From the NCBI RefSeq assembly GCF_020662265.1, contig NZ_VEWM01000075.1, positions 186,001 through 250,000 of the forward strand: a stretch of 64,000 nucleotides of DNA. Reading direction: 5' to 3'. Below, in pieces: positions 58,114-64,000 of the stretch (position 1 is the stretch's first letter; every line of letters begins with the position of its first letter). The translations under genes were made by a program, and so were the position numbers. Origin of the DNA: Psychrobacter sp. I-STPA6b (lineage in GTDB: Bacteria; Pseudomonadota; Gammaproteobacteria; Pseudomonadales; Moraxellaceae). The notes beneath the pieces are model-generated. The model did no database searches, was not told where the DNA came from, and saw only the letters and a list, made by a program, of their open reading frames with translations.

Positions 58114-58138
58114 GAATGTAGTGTATTAAACTACATTC
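58114..58138. repeat. 9-bp inverted repeat
   Basis: GAATGTAGT (58114-58122) and ACTACATTC (58130-58138) with a 7-bp centre. It is not followed by T-runs; an operator is more likely than a terminator. It lies upstream of the small genes after the tRNA. Confidence 0.5.
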
Positions 58139-58207
58139 TACCTGACAAAAACAAGTTATTCACATTTATCCATTGTTGTATTATTACTCTCTTGCTTTGA
58201 TAATCAG

Positions 58208-58333
58208 ATGGCGGTACGTGTTTGGGTGCAAAGACGGCTTGATACTCAAGATGGTTATATAGTTGATGAGATGTGCAGTCAGCTTGAATCTGAGTTGTAT
58301 GGGTTGTTGCCTCATGCTAATTATGGCTATTGA
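58208..58333 (+). pseudogene. Short ORF, possibly a lipoprotein with a lost start
   Basis: From ATG 58208 the frame codes for 41 residues (MAVRVWVQRRLDTQDG ...). Upstream codons in the same frame read SIVVLLLLSCFDNQ, which looks like a lipoprotein signal with a lipobox Cys, but no start codon precedes it. Either the gene has lost its ATG or this is chance. The next gene starts 13 bp later. Confidence 0.3.
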
Positions 58334-58346
58334 TAAGGAGGGTGTT

Positions 58347-58667
58347 ATGAGTATCAAACTTATCTTTAACCATCGGTTAACTAAGATGGCACAACAGCTA
58401 TGCAGAGATTATTGGACACTTAATAGTAAAGATGACTATATTAACCATGTGAAGCAGTTGTGTCATCAGTACGATATTAGCCCTCATGTGTTGTTTACCA
58501 CCATTGAGAAATGCTATGTTTGTCTTGATGATGTGTGCTGTGAAAACTGTGGCTGTGAATGCCCTATTGAGGTACCTGCTGATGTTGCTTATATGCGGTC
58601 TAAAACCAGTTGGTTCTGTGAGGATTGTGTGAGTTTTTCAGCAGGTCAGGTGTTAGTTGGAAAATAG
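58347..58667 (+). CDS. Small Cys-rich, probably zinc-binding protein
   Basis: The 106-residue protein has a cluster CYVCLDDVCCENCGCECP (about 60-77) and a further CEDC near 95, fitting one or two zinc sites. The N-terminal half is helical (NHRLTKMAQQLCRDYW). AAGGAGGGTG before the ATG at 58347 is a near-perfect ribosome site, so I prefer it to a start 84 bp upstream. No family is recognised. A strong terminator follows. Confidence 0.7.
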   Translation: MSIKLIFNHRLTKMAQQLCRDYWTLNSKDDYINHVKQLCHQYDISPHVLFTTIEKCYVCLDDVCCENCGCECPIEVPADVAYMRSKTSWFCEDCVSFSAGQVLVGK

Positions 58668-58693
58668 TTATTTTGATGATGTTGATGATATTT

Positions 58694-58729
58694 AAAAGGT
58701 CAGTTGATATATTCAACTGACCTTTTTTT
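58694..58729 (+). terminator. Strong terminator
   Basis: AAAAGGTCAGTTGA (58694-58707) pairs with TCAACTGACCTTTT (58713-58726) and is followed by more T. It ends the Cys-rich gene and may serve the XRE gene from the other strand. Confidence 0.92.
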
Positions 58730-58782
58730 GGTTATCTAACTTTAGTAATACAAGCGATATTATGATAGGTATGTGACTTTAA

Positions 58783-59049
58783 CTAAAGTTTATCATCATC
58801 ATTTTTACTGTCCTGAATCAACTTAATTACATCTATGGCATCTAAATCTAATGCCTTACAGTATTCAATAAACTCAATCACATCCAATCTTCTATCACCA
58901 GTCTCTACCTTACCTATAAAAGAATAAATAACACCCATACGAGTGCCTAGGGCTCTTTGACTAAGTCCCAACTCTTCCCTACGACTCTTTAAATAGTACC
59001 GCAGGAGCTCATGTTCTGCTGAATGGATTGATTTACGTAAGTTGCTCAT
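58783..59049 (-). CDS. XRE-family (Cro/CI-type) transcription regulator
   Basis: An 88-residue DNA-binding protein that is almost all helix-turn-helix: LKSRREELGLSQRALGTRMG followed by SFIGKVETGDRRLDVIEFIE. The acidic tail (DSKNDDDKL) is short. Two near-identical 17-bp palindromes lie directly before its start codon, so it very probably represses itself. Genes of this type often belong to mobile elements or toxin-antitoxin pairs, but no partner is adjacent on its strand. Confidence 0.9.
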   Translation of the reverse strand: MSNLRKSIHSAEHELLRYYLKSRREELGLSQRALGTRMGVIYSFIGKVETGDRRLDVIEFIEYCKALDLDAIDVIKLIQDSKNDDDKL

Positions 59050-59050
59050 T

Positions 59051-59094
59051 GAACCTATTTTAGGTTCATGCTAAGACGAACCTGTTTTAGGTGC
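59051..59094. promoter_or_regulatory. Two operators for the XRE regulator
   Basis: GAACCTATTTTAGGTTC (59051-59067) is a perfect 7-3-7 palindrome. GAACCTGTTTTAGGTGC (59078-59094) differs at two bases. Centres are 27 bp apart, about 2.6 helical turns. The first site ends one base before the regulator's ATG, so binding would block initiation. Confidence 0.8.
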
Positions 59095-59300
59095 ATGTAT
59101 AGCATAATTCTTATTTTTGTACTTTTAAGTTACCGCAATTTAAGATGTTTAATGTCTACCATTGCAAGCTAGGTAAATCAACGATTGATAACACATCATA
59201 TCGTAGGTTTATAGTGAGATACGGAACAGCTACCCTTTAGTTCCATAGCTCTTTAATCCCATAAACCTTTAACTCAAATCTATTTGATAAGAGCAAACTT

Positions 59301-59846
59301 ATGAAAAAATTATATTTAGTTATCGCAGTACTGATGACAGGTTGTTCTACTACGGGTACTGATTCTACGTCAAATCTAGGACAACTCATTACCTCATCTA
59401 TACAGAGTATCAGTAGTAGTTTATTAACACCATCATCAACAACGCAGATGGATAATCAAGGTTGGGTAGTTGCTTATAAAGTACCAGCAAATGCTCCAGA
59501 GTATCACATAGATATTAATAAGCCTTCTATACGAAAATCAGGCAGTAAAGTTGAATATAAAACTCGAGTGGTATACCTCACACCAGACAGGATTGAAAAT
59601 ACTATCTTAAGAAAGCTAGAGGGTACGTCTTATCAATTCAGTTCAGGTGATTATATTGCCAATGATGTCATTGTTGACTGTAGCACTAAAACTTATGCCA
59701 CACTAAACCATATCTTTTATGACAAAAATGACAACATGATAATGCACTACCCATGGAAAGATAGGTCACAAATCACCATGCAAAAGGCTAATTCAGGTAG
59801 TATTATAGAACATACCATCAATTCAGCTTGTAAAAACTATACTTAA
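59301..59846 (+). CDS. Exported lipoprotein, possibly surface-adhesin E-like
   Basis: A 181-residue lipoprotein (MKKLYLVIAVLMTGC, Cys15). A Ser/Thr-rich linker leads to a beta domain with DINKPSIRKSGSKVEYKTRV, then a pair of cysteines (VDCST and SACKN) that could form a disulfide. The 'KSGxKVxY' strand followed by a spaced 'C' recalls the surface-adhesin E domain family, but this is tentative. The next gene has the same layout and is probably a paralogue. Confidence 0.6.
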   Translation: MKKLYLVIAVLMTGCSTTGTDSTSNLGQLITSSIQSISSSLLTPSSTTQMDNQGWVVAYKVPANAPEYHIDINKPSIRKSGSKVEYKTRVVYLTPDRIENTILRKLEGTSYQFSSGDYIANDVIVDCSTKTYATLNHIFYDKNDNMIMHYPWKDRSQITMQKANSGSIIEHTINSACKNYT

Positions 59847-59930
59847 GGGAATTGATAGAATGTAGTAAATAAGCAAGATTTTTATGTTATTACTTTTATG
59901 ACAATTTTTATAAACAAACAGGATGTAATT

Positions 59931-60446
59931 ATGATGCCTAGATTTGCAAAAACAGTAAGTATTCTGGCTGTACTCATTACTGGCTGTATCAGCAGTAATG
60001 TAAATGCTGACGCCATAGAGTATGAGAACAAATACTCCGATGAAGTACCCTATATCGATATCTACTCATTTCCAGAGTATGGTAAAGCCGAAGTCCCTGA
60101 TGCTGAAATGACACCAATTTGGGAAAGCTCTCCAGAGATCAAAAATGAGGCTTACTATACAAGTCCTCATACTATTATTAAACGAAGTGGAAAAGTACAA
60201 TATGCCTTAGCCCGAGTTTATGGTTCAGGTTATGCAATTCCTGATGCGTTTGATGACTTGGTCTTGATTAACTGCCAAAATCCACGCCATTCATATATCG
60301 AGCGTGGTGATAGAGAACGTATTAGCCTAAAAGACTCTATGGCTATTGGTGGTGAATATGGACCTGGTTTGAGTGATGAAAGATGGCATGATCATATTCC
60401 ACGTGGTGCGGTTAGTGCATTGTTTAATTTTTATTGTAAAGGATAA
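59931..60446 (+). CDS. Exported protein, paralogue-like partner of the preceding lipoprotein
   Basis: The 171-residue protein has a signal sequence (MMPRFAKTVSILAVLITGC), so it may be a lipoprotein at Cys19. I choose the ATG at 59931, preceded by AGGATG, over one 33 bp upstream. The core IIKRSGKVQYALARVYGSG, followed by LINCQNPRHSYIE and a final FNFYCKG, follows the same plan as the upstream gene: KSGxKVxY strand, then two cysteines. The role is unknown. Confidence 0.6.
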   Translation: MMPRFAKTVSILAVLITGCISSNVNADAIEYENKYSDEVPYIDIYSFPEYGKAEVPDAEMTPIWESSPEIKNEAYYTSPHTIIKRSGKVQYALARVYGSGYAIPDAFDDLVLINCQNPRHSYIERGDRERISLKDSMAIGGEYGPGLSDERWHDHIPRGAVSALFNFYCKG

Positions 60447-60519
60447 AATAGCTTTATCGATAGAAGTTATAGCTAACGCATTTTAAGCTTATATTGACTT
60501 AAACTTATTTTTTATGTTT

Positions 60520-60563
60520 CTAGTCTATTAGGTCATTCCTACTAGACTAGGACCTCTTTTTTT
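60520..60563 (+). terminator. Probable terminator
   Basis: CTAGTCTA (60520-60527) pairs with TAGACTAG (60543-60550), and AGGTC/GACCT can form an alternative stem, followed by CTTTTTTTATT. It ends the two exported-protein genes. Confidence 0.7.
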
Positions 60564-60734
60564 ATTATGTAAGCATAAACTTTGAATACTATCTTTTAGT
60601 TTGGGTATCATACTGTTTACAGAGCCTGAGGATCAAAGTGATAAGGTGGTATCTGATGACAGTAATTTACAGCCATCTAATGTACAAACAAGTGTTGCTA
60701 ATGGTGAAGATGATATAGAGGTGATTGGGGCAAA

Positions 60735-60941
60735 ATGGCGTTATGTCACCAACCAACAATGTCACTAAGTATGGTAAGCGATATTATAACAGGGTTACGC
60801 CAGTTTAAGGAAAAATATAACCCTGTTTGGGAATCGCACTATATTGGTATTAGGACGGTTCTAAAAGCAGAAGTCAGTCCGATTAGAGGATTTTCTGATA
60901 CGACTTTGCTGATTTCAGGTAAGATGGATAAGTTGTACTAG
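60735..60941 (+). pseudogene. C-terminal relic of phosphatidylglycerol lysyltransferase
   Basis: The frame contains LRQFKEKYNPVWESHYIGI and later DTTLLISGKMDKLY, which resembles the end of MprF (DUF2156 domain), an enzyme that adds lysine to phosphatidylglycerol. Only about 60 of more than 800 residues remain. A different frame just before it (60618-60767, TEPEDQSDKVVSDDSN ... IGAKWRYVTNQQCH) is an unrelated or shifted piece. The relic ends 8 bp from the stop of the minus-strand HEAT gene. Confidence 0.5.
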
Positions 60942-60948
60942 TCTCAAC

Positions 60949-63900
60949 CTAATCCAACATTCCACTATGCAAGACTTTTGAGTGATTAAAATAAATATTT
61001 GACTCAAATATATTATCCCAAACATTTAAGCATTGATTTAAGATATCCTCATCTTCATCATCAACAGCTTCGTCATATATTTTTTGTAGCACAGAGATCA
61101 TAGAACTGGCGTTTGCTCGTCGGCTAAATGAATACTCATCACTTGATGTCTCCATTAGCTTGCTAAATATATCAAGCAACTGCGTTTTATATGGATAAAT
61201 ATCCTTACTATTTTTAAGGAAATAGAGAAAATTGGATACGTTTATTTTTTCATCGATAGATTGTATAAAGCAGTCAATTAACGCTTTAGTATTACGCTTT
61301 TTCCAAAAACTCTCATTCTGTATACAGCGTTGAATTTCATTGCTTACATCGCTATCTTTATCATTTAGAATAAGTTGGTAGGGCTCTAACAACTTATCGT
61401 CATGATGCGTATATTTATCCCAACTCAAAAACTGATTTAGCACATTTGCAACACCAAGACGGACATATTTATCCGTTGTTTCAGTCTTTAACAAGGTGGG
61501 AAATATATTATCGAACAAGTCATTAAAATACCATCTGGCTAATATTTGTCGACCTGCATTTTTTCTCACCTCATCATAATCTGAGACTAGCATATCTTTA
61601 ACTAATTGAATGTAGCCATCTCTAAACTGACTTTCAAATGCATTATTAAAAAAATGATAGGCTTGGCTCGCACAAGTAAAGAGTAAATCAGTATGACTAA
61701 TGTCTAAAAATTTCTGTAAGGCAAAGTTTTCATCGATATTTAAAAAAGGGGTCAACATGCTTACTGAAGTAATCTGCACCGCAGGGTGTTGGTCAGAGAT
61801 AGCATCATCTATCAATTGCTTATGATTAATGGCAAAATTTTTATCTTTCCAAAACAAACTGGCTATGCCATTGTAAGCAATGCCACGGCATGAGTTAATT
61901 GCAGTGCCCATTAACTCATGAGCTGTCGCTATGCTTGCAGAGTCGCCTTTTTTTGGATCATATATTGATAGTTTATCAGATTCTGGGTGTGGCGAAGTTT
62001 TTGCCATAGTTATCAACATAGCTAACATGGCAGGATGATTGATAACCTCTGTATCTTTAGTGAGCAACCAAGCTAAGTTGTTACTATGAGGTTTTTCACC
62101 AAAGTGGGTAATAACTTTATATCGTAATTCTAATGGGCAAGGTTGCCACTCCTCTTTATATTGCTCTTGCACCTCTTTACTAGGGTTACTCAACCCATAA
62201 AAAATACTATTAACATAATCACGTTCGATATCTTTTGGTAAGGTCAAAGCAAGCCTTGCAAACCGTTCTGGCTGATTGGTGACAGCAGTTGATAAACTTC
62301 TTGAGAAGGTATAAACCGTTGATTCTACTATCGCATCTTCTGATATCTGTTTGCCATTAAAACTTTTAAATTCATTATCTTTTTTTACTAAAATTTCTCG
62401 CCATTTTTTATCTGAAAGCTTATTTGGTGGTGGCAATGGTGACACAACAAATCCACCACCCATTCTTGAACTATTATAAAAATCCTCATCTTTAAAATGT
62501 TCAAAGCGTCTGTTCAATACTGCTGTCAATTGTTTAGACTTTTTGCTCACTCTCTTTTTATCCAGTTTAGAAAGGATAAAATATTGCAACGCTCCCCAAT
62601 AGTAATTTTTAAAATAGCCCCTTTTTTTACATTCAAAAATCCATTGTAAGTTTTCAAAATTTTTCGAAATACCTGCATAATAAATGATATCTTCTAATTT
62701 ACAGAATATTTCATCAGAGCAGTGAGGGGAAAACTTTTCAATGACACTACCTGATAATAACCATTTGGGCTCTTTTTTAAAATTTCCTGATGATAACCTT
62801 GATTTGGGATTTTCTAATATCCACTCAATAACTTGATTGGCATAAGATATATCAAGATAAAACATCATATTCAGCAAAATATGCTGTATTAATATATTGT
62901 GACTGTGTAAATAAGGTGTTATAAGTTGCCATAGCTCCGTGTCTTTAGATTCGTTAGCCAGTTGCTCGCTTGCTTGATTTATCAAGTCCAAAATACAGAT
63001 AATAAACTTCTCTCTATCTTGAGGGAATTGCGTATGATAAAACCATGCTTTAGACAATCTGTCATCATCACCATCCGGCTCATTAGCAACGATATAAATT
63101 TTAGGCAATAATAAATTAATAACGTCAACTGGTAGCTGACGTGCAATATTAAGGAGTTTTTCTGGTTTATGTGCATCAAACAATCGCAATTTATCGATAA
63201 ATGAATTTTTAAACCAATCATCGTTGGTTAACGACTCTGTATTTTCATCAAAGGTAAAATCTATCAATTGTAAGACACGCTTTGGATGTTTTTTGACAAG
63301 TTTTTCAAAATCAATAAATCTCGGAAAAATACCTAGCTTAAATAGCTGTTGACGTAATGCGAAAATATCATCAGCATCATTAGCAACAGTCCAACCTAAT
63401 GCTCGATGACAGCGCTCATTCCATTTATCAGAAAGACCAATAAAAGGCTGAATCTCTTTGACTACCAATTCTGGAACTGACTCAGATACTGTAGATAGTA
63501 ACTGTATTGCCTTATTTATCTGCTCTACATCTTTATGATTCAACCAAGAGGTAATAAACCCTAATTCAGCAAGCAAACTCACCATAGTGGAATTACCCAT
63601 ACAGCTATGTTTGATAAAATGTTTGGATAAATAGTCATCTGCTATCAACTCTCGAACCAGTTTTTTTATAGGTTGCTTTACTTCTAATACTTCTCTCAAA
63701 CTATGAAAGGCTAGGTACTTGAGATGAAAACGAATATCTTCACTAAATAAAATTGCTGAAATGCTTCTTGCATAGAGCTTCTGCTTATCTTGCAACAATA
63801 GATTTAACGCATATTTTAAATGCTCTCGTCGGGTTAATGTTTGTGCAGTCTTGTCACCAATTTGAGTCAATAATGCAGTTTCAGATTCTATCGCTTTATC

Positions 63901-64000
63901 GTATAGGCTCTTGCCTAATTGATAATCAAACAATGCTTGATGTTGAAAGCTAATTTTATCTTGTTTGTTTTTATGTAAGATACCAGCAGAAATCAAACGT
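60949..64000 (-). CDS. Large HEAT-like protein, probable STAND-NTPase C-terminus; start outside window
   Basis: At least 1016 residues are visible and the frame is open to the window edge, so the N-terminus is missing. The start of the visible part, KISFQHQALFDYQLGKSLYD, resembles the end of the NACHT/NB-ARC helical domain in STAND NTPases (FxHxxxxDYxxA). The rest is helical repeats with HEAT or ARM character (WTVANDADDIFALRQQLFKL, KKLVRELIADDYL). Many such proteins are anti-phage sensors that trigger cell death, but the effector domain is not in view, so this is inference. Confidence 0.6.
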   Translation of the reverse strand, partial: RLISAGILHKNKQDKISFQHQALFDYQLGKSLYDKAIESETALLTQIGDKTAQTLTRREHLKYALNLLLQDKQKLYARSISAILFSEDIRFHLKYLAFHSLREVLEVKQPIKKLVRELIADDYLSKHFIKHSCMGNSTMVSLLAELGFITSWLNHKDVEQINKAIQLLSTVSESVPELVVKEIQPFIGLSDKWNERCHRALGWTVANDADDIFALRQQLFKLGIFPRFIDFEKLVKKHPKRVLQLIDFTFDENTESLTNDDWFKNSFIDKLRLFDAHKPEKLLNIARQLPVDVINLLLPKIYIVANEPDGDDDRLSKAWFYHTQFPQDREKFIICILDLINQASEQLANESKDTELWQLITPYLHSHNILIQHILLNMMFYLDISYANQVIEWILENPKSRLSSGNFKKEPKWLLSGSVIEKFSPHCSDEIFCKLEDIIYYAGISKNFENLQWIFECKKRGYFKNYYWGALQYFILSKLDKKRVSKKSKQLTAVLNRRFEHFKDEDFYNSSRMGGGFVVSPLPPPNKLSDKKWREILVKKDNEFKSFNGKQISEDAIVESTVYTFSRSLSTAVTNQPERFARLALTLPKDIERDYVNSIFYGLSNPSKEVQEQYKEEWQPCPLELRYKVITHFGEKPHSNNLAWLLTKDTEVINHPAMLAMLITMAKTSPHPESDKLSIYDPKKGDSASIATAHELMGTAINSCRGIAYNGIASLFWKDKNFAINHKQLIDDAISDQHPAVQITSVSMLTPFLNIDENFALQKFLDISHTDLLFTCASQAYHFFNNAFESQFRDGYIQLVKDMLVSDYDEVRKNAGRQILARWYFNDLFDNIFPTLLKTETTDKYVRLGVANVLNQFLSWDKYTHHDDKLLEPYQLILNDKDSDVSNEIQRCIQNESFWKKRNTKALIDCFIQSIDEKINVSNFLYFLKNSKDIYPYKTQLLDIFSKLMETSSDEYSFSRRANASSMISVLQKIYDEAVDDEDEDILNQCLNVWDNIFESNIYFNHSKVLHSGMLD

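Overview
The window looks like a chromosomal segment of a gamma-proteobacterium of the Moraxellaceae, most likely Moraxella or a close relative. The grounds are the AT-rich base composition and the gene content (trpR-trpE-trpG, a single-chain serine dehydratase, MnmA, IspF, PurB). This placement is inference from style and content, not a database match.

Layout. (1) 1-9345 is a compact type I-F2 (I-Fv) CRISPR-Cas locus: the end of a Cas2-Cas3 fusion, cas7fv, cas5fv, cas6f, a leader with a long inverted repeat, and a 60-repeat array. In the 200 bp between cas2-3 and cas7fv, on the minus strand, lies what appears to be a tiny crRNA-like gene. It has two degenerate copies of the array repeat (22/28 and 19/28 identical, with base changes that keep the hairpin) around a 12-nt 'spacer'. 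The first 11 nt of that spacer match a site next to the putative cas7fv -35 element, and that site carries the 5'-CC expected of a type I-F PAM. This is the most interesting signal in the window: a candidate guide for autorepression of the effector operon, like the CreR RNAs known from other subtypes.

(2) 9346-20282 is mostly housekeeping: an ankyrin lipoprotein, trpR with a promoter/operator, trpE, trpG, a small DUF protein, serine dehydratase, a cystine-type amino-acid ABC transporter and a DEAD-box RNA helicase with a long leader. (3) 20470-34653 is a defence island on the minus strand: a Wadjet-type SMC system in the order jetC-jetB-jetA-jetD, followed by type I restriction-modification genes hsdM-hsdS-hsdR. 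The island is bracketed by two oppositely oriented copies of a ~200-bp MITE-like element flanked by TA, one of which supplies the hsdR stop codon.

(4) 34654-57642 is core-like: a DUF368 (PopT) transporter, PPK2, a P-type H+-ATPase, an SLC13-type permease, GrxD, IspF, MnmA, glutamate dehydrogenase, FadD, an MFS exporter, PurB, two membrane proteins, a PliG-like secreted protein and an indolepyruvate/pyruvate decarboxylase. It includes a 1.7-kb stretch without a convincing gene and an IS3-type transposase relic. (5) 57879-64000 starts with tRNA-Gly(GCC) and looks accessory: a Cys-rich small protein, an XRE regulator with two operators at its start codon, two related exported proteins, an mprF relic and the C-terminal 1000 residues of a large HEAT-like, probably STAND-NTPase protein that runs off the window.

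The CRISPR guides, the Wadjet complex and HsdRMS would give three layers against phages and plasmids, and the truncated HEAT protein may be a fourth. The tryptophan genes form a unit probably controlled by their own TrpR.
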